Part shown: in pieces, positions 16,663 to 27,194 of the stretch
Layout of the letters: each line of letters opens with the position of its first letter
Position numbering within the stretch: the first letter of the stretch is position 1
From: DASUPK01 sp963728875
Lineage (GTDB): Bacteria > Actinomycetota > Thermoleophilia > Solirubrobacterales > 70-9
Direction: 5' to 3'
Length of the DNA: 64,000 bases
Assembly (NCBI GenBank): GCA_963728875.1
Contig: CAVSLJ010000006.1
Location: forward strand, 26,638 to 90,637
Made by a program: the position numbers and the translations under genes
Notes under the pieces: generated by a model
Database searches by the model: none
What the model was told of the DNA's origin: nothing
The model's input: only the letters and a program-made list of their open reading frames with translations

Positions 16663-16733
16663 GGGGCGGCGAAGCCGCCCCGACTTATGTGGGGCGGCCG
16701 ATTGTGGCCGCGACCTGATGGCGAAGCCGTCAG
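16663..16733. repeat. Three-hairpin dispersed repeat, copy A (terminator-like)
   Basis: Between the convergent ligase and permease genes lie three successive hairpins: GGGGCGGC-GAA-GCCGCCCC (16663-16681), GCGGCC-GATTGT-GGCCGC (16694-16711) and CTGATGGC-GAA-GCCGTCAG (16715-16733, one G-T pair). The last hairpin overlaps the permease stop codon. The central part recurs at about 57.4 kb (35 of 40 bases identical over the core) and a shorter form at 41.4 kb. It probably ends transcription from both sides, but its repetition suggests a mobile or RNA-level element of the REP type. Confidence 0.7.
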
Positions 16734-18637
16734 GCAGTAACTGGAGCAAGCCCCGCCACCTCGCGGGCCCGCTCCGGCTCGCCGACCACGATCACGCGGC
16801 ACGGGCGCTCCGCGAGAACTGTCTGCAGCGTCTTGCCGTAGAGGGGCGCTCCGTTGCGGTAGCGCAGCCCCATGACCAGCGCGCTCGCCTTCAGCTCGCG
16901 GGCCTCTTCGGCGATCGAGTGCCCAGCCTGGTTTGGGCGAACACGGTGGACGTGGCCGCTGACGCGCATGCCACCGATCAGCTTCCCCTGTTCGATCTTC
17001 GACCGCGCCTTCTCCTCCTGTTCGCGCAGCCCCGCATCGAGCGGCAGGTGGCTGGGGACGATGACCACCGAGATCACGTGAATCGCGCGTCGCTTCTTGG
17101 AGGCCAGCTTCACCGCGGTCACCATCGTCTGCTCCGAGAACGGCTCGTCCTCCTCGAAGGCGACCAGGACGCTCTTGTACTCGACCTCCTCGACGCCGAG
17201 CGGCTCCGGCAGGACGACCTTGTGGGTCTGCAAGGGGGAGAGGCCCTGCGAGCGGCGATAGAGCAGGTAGATCGAGATCCCGAGCGCCATCCAGATCGCG
17301 CCGATCACCAGGGTGCGCGGATTGAGCGCCATCACCACGATCCAGGCCGCGAAGGTTCCGAGGCCGCCGAACACGGCCGTCAGGGGTACGTCGAAGCCGA
17401 ACGCCCGGACGTTGCCGGGCGGCTTCCACTCGCGCTCCTTGTCGGGAAAGCGCTGACGCAGCTTGATCACCGAGATGTGGGCGATCGTGAAGGAGAGCAT
17501 CGCCCCGAACGAGTAGAGCGTGGCGAGCAGCTCGGTCTCGCCGGGCAGCACGGTGATGGCCGCGACCAGTGAGAAGACCAGGATCGCGATGTACGGGGTA
17601 CGGAAGCGAGGGTGGATCTGGCGCAACCGCTCGGGCAGCTGGCGGTAGTGGCCCATCGAGAAGGTCAGACGGGAGACGCCGATCAGCGCGGCATTGGTCG
17701 CGATCACCAGGATCACCGCCGCCAGGACGCCGACGTAGTAGCGCATGATGTTCGTGAGGCCGGCGCCCAGGCCCAGGTTCTCGACGATTCCAAGGACCGG
17801 GTCATCGGCGAACTTCGTGCCCAGTTCGGTCGAGAAATGCCCGTTCACCTCGTGGACCGGCATCGCCGAAAGCGCGATCAGCGGCAGCAGCGTGTAGAGC
17901 CCGAGCACCGCGAGAACGGTCAACCCCGTGCCCTTGGGAATCGTCTTGGATGCGTCCTTCGCCTCCTCGGACATGTTCGAGATCGTCTCGATCCCGGTGT
18001 ACGCGATCATCCCGACCGCGATCCCGAGGAAGAAGTCACCCCAGCTCGGCGCCACACCGAGGTGGACGTTCTCGACCAGGATGCTGGGGCTGAAGACCAG
18101 CACGAGGCCGATCGCGACCAGGATGACCTGCGTGCACAGGTCGGCGATCGCCAAGATCAGGTTCAGCCGGGTGGACTCCTGGGTCCCCTTCACGTTGAGG
18201 GCGGCGAGGAACGCGATCACCGCGACCCCTCCGAAGATGTCGCCCGGCGATTCGCCCAGCCACGGCCAGAACACGGCCAGATAGTGGGGGACGAAGAAGG
18301 CCGAGATCGCGACCGTGATGATGTAGTTGAGCATCTGCCCCCAGGCGGCGAGGAAGCTGATCAGCTCGTTGAAGGCGTGGCGCGCGAAGCTCGAGGACCC
18401 GCCCGCCTCCGGGTACATCACGGTGGCCTCGCTGTAGGTGGCCGCCGTGCACATGAAGATGAGCCCGGCGATCACGAAGGCGACAGGGGTCAGGCCGAGC
18501 GCAAAGGCGGCGGTGACCCCCAGGGCGTAGTAGATCGAGGAGCCCACGTTGCCGTAGGCGGCAGAGAAGAGCGCGCCCACGCCGTGGACGCGCGCCAGCG
18601 ATTCGTCCCTGGGGATGCGTCGAGCCATTGCAGCCAT
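16730..18637 (-). CDS. APC family amino acid/polyamine permease with C-terminal USP domain
   Basis: The 635-aa protein has about 12 membrane helices in the first ~490 residues, with the APC opening GVGALFSAAYGNVGSSIYYALG and YTGIETISNMSEEAKD in the central part. Residues ~500-635 form a cytoplasmic universal-stress-protein domain (YKSVLVAFEEDEPF at its start, ALVMGLRYRN toward its end), the arrangement of CAT-like permeases with a nucleotide-sensing tail. ATG 18637 is chosen because it precedes the first conserved cytoplasmic residues and leaves a 71-bp spacer to the divergent kinase gene. Context with the GS-like ligase and ALDH suggests uptake of an amine or amino acid. Confidence 0.88.
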   Translation of the reverse strand: MAAMARRIPRDESLARVHGVGALFSAAYGNVGSSIYYALGVTAAFALGLTPVAFVIAGLIFMCTAATYSEATVMYPEAGGSSSFARHAFNELISFLAAWGQMLNYIITVAISAFFVPHYLAVFWPWLGESPGDIFGGVAVIAFLAALNVKGTQESTRLNLILAIADLCTQVILVAIGLVLVFSPSILVENVHLGVAPSWGDFFLGIAVGMIAYTGIETISNMSEEAKDASKTIPKGTGLTVLAVLGLYTLLPLIALSAMPVHEVNGHFSTELGTKFADDPVLGIVENLGLGAGLTNIMRYYVGVLAAVILVIATNAALIGVSRLTFSMGHYRQLPERLRQIHPRFRTPYIAILVFSLVAAITVLPGETELLATLYSFGAMLSFTIAHISVIKLRQRFPDKEREWKPPGNVRAFGFDVPLTAVFGGLGTFAAWIVVMALNPRTLVIGAIWMALGISIYLLYRRSQGLSPLQTHKVVLPEPLGVEEVEYKSVLVAFEEDEPFSEQTMVTAVKLASKKRRAIHVISVVIVPSHLPLDAGLREQEEKARSKIEQGKLIGGMRVSGHVHRVRPNQAGHSIAEEARELKASALVMGLRYRNGAPLYGKTLQTVLAERPCRVIVVGEPERAREVAGLAPVTA

Positions 18638-18708
18638 GCCGAGGATACGCCCGGCGCAGGCGCGGCCCTTGGTCGATCCCGTGGGCGCCAGCCATACTTG
18701 GAGATGAA

Positions 18709-20145
18709 ATGGAGCCGAGCACACCGCTCCTGCTGCGCGAGCCGCCTCGCTCACGGGCGCTCGGCATCTCCGTCGCCGTCGTAGCCGTCGGGCTTACCAC
18801 CGTGATCGTGTACGCCCTTCGCGGGGTCGCTCCGGCGGTTTCGCTCGGTGTCGTCTACCTGCTGGCGGTGTTGCTCGTCTCCACGTTTTGGGGCCTCGGG
18901 CTCGGCCTGTTCACGGCGCTCCTTAGTGCCCTTGCCTTCAACTTCTTCCACATCCCCCCGACCGGGTACTTCACGATCGCCAAGGGGGAGAACTGGGTGG
19001 CACTCGCCGTTTTCCTGGCCACTGCGATCGTCGCGAGCTCGCTCGCCGAGGTGGCACGAGCGCGGGCCCAGGACGCCGAGGAGAGGCGTAGCGAGGCCGA
19101 CCTGATGGCCGAGCTCGCTCGCATCCTGCTCGGAGGACCCAGCCTCGACCCGGCATTGCCCGTCGCTGCCGAGCGCATCGCAACGGCGCTTGGGTTGCCC
19201 TCGGCCTCGTTGGCTCGGGGCGAGATCAGCGAGCAGGCGGGTCGCATCTCACTGCCCCTGACCAGGGACGGCAGCCGGCTGGGCACGTTGGTCGTTCCCG
19301 CGGGAATTTCCCCCGAGAACCTTGCCAGGCTCGAGCAGCGCCTCGTGCCCGGGCTCGAGGCGTTGCTCGCCGCGGCGATCGACCGGGACGCGCTGTTGCG
19401 GACGACGGTGGAGACGGAGGCGCTGCGCCGCAGCGACGAGATCAAGACCGCGCTGCTGCGCACGGTGTCCCACGACCTCCGAACGCCGATCACCGCGATT
19501 CGCGCCGCGGCGGAGGCGCTCGCGTCGCCCACCATCGACGACCAGGACCGCGACGATCTCAGAGAGGCGATCGTGGACGACTCCGACCGCCTCGCGGGGC
19601 TCATCGACAACCTGCTCGACCTCTCGCGGCTGCGGACCGGAAGCGCAGAGCCCTCCAGAGACTGGTGCTCGATCGAGGAGGTGATCGAGGCGTCGCTCGA
19701 CGACCTGGAGATCGACCGGGGTCGCTTCCAGCTCTCGATCGACGAACATCTGCCCTTCATCCGGGCGGATGCTGCACAGCTCGAGCGCGTCTTCGTCAAC
19801 CTGCTCTCGAACGCCGCCCGCTATTCAGCGGGCGAGCGCGTTTCAGTCCGTGCCCGCGAAGTCTCCGGCAGGGTGGTGATCAGGGTGGTGGATCGGGGCC
19901 CGGGAATCCCGGATCGCGATTTGGACCGGATCTTCGAGGCCTTCTACCAGGGTCCCGACGACCCGTCGCACACGGGCGCGGGCCTCGGGCTCGCCATCGT
20001 CAAGGGCTTCGTTGAGGCGAATGGCGGCCAGGTCTCGGTGGAGTCCCTACCAGGGCAGGGCACGACCTTCGTCGTCGAGTTTCCCCTCGACAGCTCCGCG
20101 CTCGACGAGCCATCGGAGCCGGTCGCTCCGGTGCCGGCGCGATGA
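18709..20145 (+). CDS. KdpD C-terminal-type sensor histidine kinase
   Basis: The 478-aa membrane kinase begins with a short cytoplasmic tail and four close helices (DUF4118, about residues 20-110, FNFFHIPPTGYFTIA), then a GAF-like region, a dimerisation helix with H255 (SHDLRTPITAIRAAAEAL) and an ATPase domain (NLLSNAARYS, DRGPGIP, GAGLGLAIVKG). This matches the C-terminal half of KdpD; the N-terminal KdpD/USP half is missing and is encoded separately 5.9 kb downstream. ATG 18709 has a GGAG 6 bases upstream. The stop overlaps the kdpE start (ATGA). It should respond to potassium limitation or turgor and phosphorylate KdpE. Confidence 0.88.
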   Translation: MEPSTPLLLREPPRSRALGISVAVVAVGLTTVIVYALRGVAPAVSLGVVYLLAVLLVSTFWGLGLGLFTALLSALAFNFFHIPPTGYFTIAKGENWVALAVFLATAIVASSLAEVARARAQDAEERRSEADLMAELARILLGGPSLDPALPVAAERIATALGLPSASLARGEISEQAGRISLPLTRDGSRLGTLVVPAGISPENLARLEQRLVPGLEALLAAAIDRDALLRTTVETEALRRSDEIKTALLRTVSHDLRTPITAIRAAAEALASPTIDDQDRDDLREAIVDDSDRLAGLIDNLLDLSRLRTGSAEPSRDWCSIEEVIEASLDDLEIDRGRFQLSIDEHLPFIRADAAQLERVFVNLLSNAARYSAGERVSVRAREVSGRVVIRVVDRGPGIPDRDLDRIFEAFYQGPDDPSHTGAGLGLAIVKGFVEANGGQVSVESLPGQGTTFVVEFPLDSSALDEPSEPVAPVPAR

Positions 20146-20816
20146 CCCAACGCATCCTCGTCTGCGATGACGAGATGCAGATTCGTCGTGCGCTTCGGGT
20201 CGTGCTCAAGGATGTGGGATTCGAGGTGGTCGAGACCGCCGATGCCGAGGAGGCGCTCGACGCCGCCTCGGTGAAGCCTCCCGACGCCGCGATCATCGAC
20301 CTGGTCCTGCCCGATGGGGACGGGATCGAGGTCTGCCGGGAGATTCGCAGCTGGAGCGAGATGCCGATCCTGGTGCTCTCCGCGATCGGGGAGGAAGAGC
20401 AGAAGGTGCGCGCGCTGGAGGCCGGCGCGGACGACTACGTCACCAAGCCGTTCGGTCCCCGCGAGCTCGTTGCACGGCTGAACGCCGCGCTTCGCCGTGC
20501 CGGCGATGCCGGCGATGAACCGGCGATCACGGTGGACGGGCTGGTGATCGATCTGGCGGGCCACTCGGTCACCCGCGACGGTGAGGAGATTCATCTCACC
20601 CCGATCGAGTTCCGGCTGCTGGGGACGCTCGCGGGCAACCGAGGCCGCCTGATGACCCACCGTGCACTGCTTACGGAGGTCTGGGGTCCCGGCTGGGAGG
20701 AGGACACCCAGACCCTGCGAACGCACATCGCGAACCTGCGGCGGAAAATCGAGCCCCCCGACGGCCCGCGGTACATCCGCACCGATCCGGGCGTCGGATA
20801 CCGCTTCGGAGGCTGA
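20142..20816 (+). CDS. kdpE: KdpE-like response regulator, OmpR family
   Basis: The 224-aa protein has a receiver domain (acidic DD at 9-10, phospho-acceptor D53 in IIDLVLPDGDG, K in DDYVTKPFGPREL) and a winged-helix DNA-binding domain (LTPIEFRLLGTLAGNRG onward, ending YIRTDPGVGYRF). It overlaps the kinase gene by four bases and precedes the potassium-pump genes, so it is the expected activator of kdp transcription. Confidence 0.92.
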   Translation: MTQRILVCDDEMQIRRALRVVLKDVGFEVVETADAEEALDAASVKPPDAAIIDLVLPDGDGIEVCREIRSWSEMPILVLSAIGEEEQKVRALEAGADDYVTKPFGPRELVARLNAALRRAGDAGDEPAITVDGLVIDLAGHSVTRDGEEIHLTPIEFRLLGTLAGNRGRLMTHRALLTEVWGPGWEEDTQTLRTHIANLRRKIEPPDGPRYIRTDPGVGYRFGG

Positions 20817-20889
20817 GCTTCACAAGATCTTGATGCGCCCCGCCGAAACCTAAACGGAGCCTTCACGGGGCCGGGGCAATCCTCCGGTC
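20817..20889 (+). promoter_or_regulatory. Probable kdp structural-gene promoter region
   Basis: This 73-bp gap separates kdpE from the pump genes. It contains a perfect 10-bp palindrome, CAAGATCTTG (20823-20832), then a C-rich stretch and CCTAAACGGAGCC. A KdpE-responsive promoter would be expected here, but I cannot match a known actinobacterial KdpE site. The palindrome may instead help end kdpDE transcription. Confidence 0.4.
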
Positions 20890-20970
20890 ATGGACGTGAT
20901 CTCCATCGCGATCGCCCTGGTGGTGTTCGTCGCGCTCTACTTCCTGATCGACGGGCTGGACCGCGTATGA
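20890..20970 (+). CDS. 26-aa single-helix membrane peptide upstream of kdpF
   Basis: An ATG with a complete 27-codon frame encodes a peptide with a hydrophobic run (VISIAIALVVFVALYFLI, residues 3-20) and a polar end DGLDRV. Its stop overlaps the ATG of the KdpF-like gene (ATGA), placing it inside the kdp operon. The size and single helix resemble KdpF, but the sequence differs from the KdpF-like peptide that follows. It could be a second small subunit that stabilises the Kdp complex, or a leader peptide. It is too short for most gene finders. Confidence 0.6.
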   Translation: MDVISIAIALVVFVALYFLIDGLDRV

Positions 20971-21056
20971 GCTTCGCCGAAGGCGCGATGCTCGTCATCT
21001 CGGTCGCGCTGTTCATCTATCTCCTCTACTCACTGCTCCGGGGCGAGAACCTGTGA
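20967..21056 (+). CDS. kdpF: KdpF-like small subunit of the potassium pump
   Basis: The 29-aa peptide has one membrane helix and the ending YLLYSLLRGENL, which resembles the KdpF family pattern (helix, then Tyr/Leu and a short charged tail). It overlaps the upstream 26-aa gene by ATGA, and its own TGA overlaps the GTG start of kdpA. KdpF stabilises the KdpABC complex in the lipid phase. Confidence 0.75.
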   Translation: MSFAEGAMLVISVALFIYLLYSLLRGENL

Positions 21057-22811
21057 CCGTCAACGGCTGGCTGCAGCTGGCGATCTACTTCGCCGTGCTG
21101 ACGGCGCTCGTGCCCGTCCTGGGCGGCTACATGGCGCGTGTCTACCAGGGCGAGCGCCTGATGCTCGAGCGGCCGCTCGGCTGGCTCGAGCGCTTGATCT
21201 ACCGCGCGATCGGGCCGTCCACGCGAACGGAGCAGGACTGGAAGAGCTACGGCAAGACCGTCGTCATCTTCAGCGCCGTCTTCTGGGTCGTGCTCTACGT
21301 GATCCTGCGCACCCAGGGCATCCACCCCTTCAACCCGGAGGGATTCAACTCCGCGCCATGGGACGTGACCTTCAACACCACCTCCTCGTTCGTCACGAAC
21401 ACGAACTGGCAGTACTACGGCGGCGAGACGACGATGACCTACTTCTCGCAGATGGCCGGGCTCGCCGTCCAGAACTTCGTCTCGGCGGCCGTCGGCATGG
21501 CCGTCCTCGCCGCGGTGATCCGCGGCTTCGCCAGCCGCGGCGTCAAGGAGCTCGGCAACTTCTGGCGTGACGTCACTCGCACCCTGCTCTACATCCTCCT
21601 GCCGCTCGCCGCCGTCGGGACGCTGATCCTCGTCTCCCAGGGCGTGGTCCAGTCGCTCAGCGGCTATGTGACGATTCACGGGCTCGGCGGCCTCGACCAG
21701 ACGCTGGCGATGGGCCCCGCCGCCTCGCAGATCGCGATCAAGCAGCTGGGAACCAACGGAGGCGGGTTCTTCAACCTCAACAGCTCCTTCCCGTTCGAGA
21801 ACCCGACGCAGTTCTCGGGCTTCGTCGAGATGATCTTCATCCTGCTGATCCCCGCCGCGGCCACGGCGCAGTTCGGCCGCATGGTGGGCAACCGCCGCCA
21901 GGGCTGGGCCCTGTACGCGACGATGGTGGTCTTCGCCATCAGCCTGTTCGGCGTCGCCTACGCCGCCGAGCAGAACGGATCTCCCGCCCAGCACGTCGCA
22001 GGCGAGAACACCGCCGTGGCGGATGGCACGACCGGCGGCAACCTCGAGGGCAAGGAGCAGCGCAACGGGATCACGGCCACCGCCGAATGGGCGAACTTCA
22101 CGACCGACGCCTCCAACGGCTCGGTCAATGGCGCCCACGACTCCCTCACCGGCATCGGCGGCCTCGTCCCGCTCACCAACATGATGACCGGGGAGGTGAT
22201 CTTCGGCGGGGTCGGCTCGTGGGCTGTACGGGATGCTCTTAACGGTTCTCCTGGCGGTGTTCATCGCGGGCCTGATGGTCGGCAGGACGCCCGAGTATCT
22301 GGGCAAGAAGGTCGAGTCCCGGGAGATGAAGCTGGTCCTGATCGGGCTGCTGTTCACCCCGATGGTGGCACTGATTGCAACCGGGATCGCGATCTCGAGC
22401 AAGTACGGAACGCCTTCGATCTTCAACCCGGGTCCGCAGGGCTTCTCGGAGACGCTCTACGCCTACACCTCGCAGGCGAACAACAACGGCTCCGCCTTTG
22501 CGGGCTACACGGGCTTCGTACAGCCGAACGCTCCCGGTAACGCCGGGGCCTACGGCATCAGCTTCGCCGACATCCTCGGCGGCCTCTCCATGCTGACGGC
22601 GCGCTTCGTGCCGCTGCTCTCGGCCCTGGCCGTCGCCGGCTCGCTCTCGATGAAGCGCATAGTTCCCGCCGGACCCGGCACCTTCCGGACCGACAACCCC
22701 ACCTTCGTGATCCTGCTGCTCGCGGTGATCGTGATCGTCGCGGCCCTGACCTTCTTCCCCGCACTCCTGCTCGGCCCGGTCGTCCAGGGCCTGACGAACC
22801 AGCTCTTCTGA
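21053..22811 (+). CDS. kdpA: KdpA potassium-binding subunit, frameshifted
   Basis: Two frames join to a ~585-aa KdpA, the usual length. The first part (from GTG 21053) holds the early selectivity-filter regions, including NTTSSFVTNTNWQYYGGE and GTNGGGFFNLNSSFPFENP. The frame breaks near 22220: FGGVGSG is followed in the next frame by LYGMLLTVLLAVFIAGLMVG and later NNGSAFAGYTG. One extra base in GGCTCGTGGGC accounts for it. Upstream frame reads on to 22540, and the second half is open to 22811. If real, the frameshift would inactivate the pump; every other kdp gene is intact, so a sequence error is at least as likely. Confidence 0.85.
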
Positions 22812-22812
22812 G

Positions 22813-23456
22813 ATGAGACGCGATCTGACAGCCTCGATCATCGCCGCGGTGGCCTTCACGCTGCTCTTCGGCGTGGCCTACCCGCTGATCGCGACGGGCG
22901 TCTCGCAGGTGCTCTTCCCGAACGGGTCGGATGGCAGCCAGGTGAAGGTCGACGGCAGGGCCGTCGGCTCCAAGCTGATCGGCCAGAGCTTCACGATCCG
23001 GCACGCGATCCCGACCGCCCAGCGCGGCAAGTTCGGCAAGAAGCAGATCAAGACGCCCGACCCGAAGTACTTCCAGCCGCGCCCTTCGGTCACGACCTAC
23101 AGCGCCGACACCGCCTTCTTCAACAACCTCGGGCCGAACAACCGGGAGCTGATGCAGGAGTTCAAGGGCTACATCCGCAGGTACGTGGCGCTGGAGCGGC
23201 CCTACACCCCGGGCCTGACCCGCCGGGACATTCCCGTCGACGCGATCACCTCCTCGGCGTCAGGCGTCGACCCCGACATCTCCCAGGCCAACGCCCGGAT
23301 CCAGGCTCACCGGATCTCAAAGGTGCGCGGCATCCCACTCGACCGGGTCAACCAGCTCATCGACGAGGACACCGACGGACGCGCTCTGGGCGTCCTCGGC
23401 GAGCCCGGAGTGAACGTGCTCGAGCTCAACATCGCTCTCGACAAGGAGTCCCGGCA

Positions 23457-23460
<4 letters not shown>
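22813..23460 (+). CDS. kdpC: KdpC subunit of the potassium-transporting ATPase
   Basis: The 215-aa protein has an N-terminal membrane helix (AAVAFTLLFGVAYPLIATG) and the KdpC periplasmic domain, with FQPRPSVTTYSA and ITSSASGVDPDISQANARIQ, the strongest KdpC signature, then NQLIDEDTDGR. It is slightly longer than E. coli KdpC owing to an insert around residues 95-130. It lies between kdpA and kdpB, not after kdpB as in the common kdpFABC order. Its stop overlaps the kdpB start. Confidence 0.92.
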
Positions 23461-25526
<2,066 letters not shown>

Positions 25527-25527
25527 G

Positions 25528-26025
25528 ATGGAAGACCGGCTCACGGAAATCCATCTGGTCGCCGAAAGACGGCAGCGGATTCCGCGCGCCCGCCGAGCCG
25601 GAATGCGTATCCGGCTGTGGGCCCGAGTGCGTGGGAGCGGCCTGGACCGCGCGCTGAGCGCCGGTGCGGACCCCGCTTCATCGGCCCCGCTCGCGCAGCG
25701 CTCAGCCTGGCTGACGAGCCCGCGGTCCCGGCGGAAGCTGGCCCGCGCGGTCCGCCGGCTGCTCGATCCGGTGGACGCTCGGCAAGGCGCGAGCTCCGCC
25801 GTGCGCCCGAACCGGGAGGCCTTGGAAGCCGCCCGGGTCCCGCTGACGTGGGTCGCCTCGATGTTGGAGACGGAGGAACCCGTCTACGCCCAGGGCGTCG
25901 CACGCCTGAACCTGCTGCTCACGCATGGCGGCAGCGTCCTCTACGAGCCGAAGCGGCGGACCCAGCTCGCCCAGGAGGTCGAGGGCATTCTGGATGCGCT
26001 GGAGGGACGGGAGGAAACTTGGTGA
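25528..26025 (+). CDS. Uncharacterised protein in kdp operon (paralogue of genes at 37.4 and 37.9 kb)
   Basis: The 165-aa product is basic at its N-terminus and mostly helical. It is not a recognised family, but its core aligns with two proteins encoded at 37440-37868 and 37912-38367: LDRALSAGADP matches LDERLLAGERP and IDDQLLAGRTP, and YAQGVARLNLLLTHGGSVLY matches PRGVILADRLVRDGGSPVF. No membrane helix or catalytic motif is visible. It sits one base after kdpB and overlaps the KdpD N-domain gene (GTGA), so it is probably made together with the pump and its sensor. Confidence 0.7.
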   Translation: MEDRLTEIHLVAERRQRIPRARRAGMRIRLWARVRGSGLDRALSAGADPASSAPLAQRSAWLTSPRSRRKLARAVRRLLDPVDARQGASSAVRPNREALEAARVPLTWVASMLETEEPVYAQGVARLNLLLTHGGSVLYEPKRRTQLAQEVEGILDALEGREETW

Positions 26026-27194
26026 CGATGGCCGACCCGACCAGAGAGGAGCGGAGCTCCGGCCCCGCCGAAGTAGACCGTGGCAGCCTCAAGGTCTTTC
26101 TGGGCATGGCCGCCGGGGTCGGAAAGACCTACCGGATGCTGCAGGAGGGTCGCGCCGAGGCCGAATCCGGACGGGACGTCGTCATCGGCTACCTGGAGCC
26201 TCATGGACGCAAGGAGACTCTGGAGCAGGCGGAGAACCTCGAATTCGTTCCGCGCCGGCGCGTGTCGTACCGCGACACGGAGCTGGAGGAGATGGACCTG
26301 CCGGCGGTCATCGAGCGCGCGCCCGACCTGGCGCTGATCGACGAGCTGGCGCACACGAACGCGCCCGGGCTCGAGCACCAGAAGCGCTACGAGGACGTCG
26401 CGGACGTGCTCGCTTCCGGGATCGACGTCTACTCGACGGTCAACGTGCAGCACCTCGAGAGCCTCAATGACAGCGTCTGCGAGCTGACCGGGGTTCGGGT
26501 CCGGGAGACGCTGCCCGACGCGGTGCTCGCCTCGGCCGACGAGGTCGTGTTGATGGACCTGACGCCGGAGACGCTGTTGGCTCGGCTGCGCGAGGGCAAG
26601 ATCTATCCCTCCGAGCGGATCGACTCGGCGCTCAACAACTTCTTCCGGATCGAGAATCTCGCCGCCCTTCGCGAGGTTGCGCTCCGCCAGGTCGCCGAGG
26701 ACGTCGAGGCGAAGCGGATGGTGCGAGAGCCCCTCGGCCAGCGTCAGGACCGGATGGCCGACAGCGCCGCGACGCAGGCCGTGGGCGAGCGGCTGCTTGC
26801 CCTGATCAAGCCGACGCCGCGAGCGCAGCGGCTGGTTCGCCGCGCCTGGCGCTCTGCCCAGCGGTTGGGAGCGGAGCTCGACCTGCTCTGGGTGAAGCGG
26901 CCCGGCCATCGGCCGAGCAAGGAGGAGCAGGATCAGCTGGACGCCATCGGCCGGCTGGCTGCGGTCCTGGGGGCGCACGTCCTGATCGAGGAGGGCGACG
27001 ACGTGGCCCAGACCGTCAAGGAGGTCGCGGAGGAGAAGGGCAGCACCTACGTCCTGATCGGCACCCCGAGCCCGAGGACCGGCCTTGATCGGTTCAGGCC
27101 GGCGCTGCCGACCCGATTGATCGAAGCGCTGCCCGGGGTCGACCTCCGCGTCGTCGCCGACAGAGCCCTGAGGGGGGAGGAGGCGGAGTCATGA
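26022..27194 (+). CDS. Stand-alone KdpD N-terminal sensor domain (KdpD + USP)
   Basis: The 390-aa protein corresponds to the cytoplasmic N-terminal half of KdpD: Walker A GMAAGVGKT (28-36), DVVIGYLEPHGRKETL, the Walker-B-like LALIDELAHTNAPG, then a USP-type domain (about 255-385, RRAWRSAQRLGAELDLLWV at its start). There is no kinase core and no membrane helix. In Anabaena and some other bacteria KdpD is likewise shortened to this part. Here the kinase half exists as a separate gene 5.9 kb upstream, so the two may act in trans. GTG 26022 is taken as start because of the GTGA overlap; ATG 26028 is the alternative. Confidence 0.88.
   Translation: MTMADPTREERSSGPAEVDRGSLKVFLGMAAGVGKTYRMLQEGRAEAESGRDVVIGYLEPHGRKETLEQAENLEFVPRRRVSYRDTELEEMDLPAVIERAPDLALIDELAHTNAPGLEHQKRYEDVADVLASGIDVYSTVNVQHLESLNDSVCELTGVRVRETLPDAVLASADEVVLMDLTPETLLARLREGKIYPSERIDSALNNFFRIENLAALREVALRQVAEDVEAKRMVREPLGQRQDRMADSAATQAVGERLLALIKPTPRAQRLVRRAWRSAQRLGAELDLLWVKRPGHRPSKEEQDQLDAIGRLAAVLGAHVLIEEGDDVAQTVKEVAEEKGSTYVLIGTPSPRTGLDRFRPALPTRLIEALPGVDLRVVADRALRGEEAES

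Noticed and set aside
18628..18708. Upstream extension of the KdpD-like kinase to 18628
   Set aside because: The extra 27 residues are Arg/Pro-rich and overlap the divergent permease start; ATG 18709 has a GGAG and begins at the conserved region.
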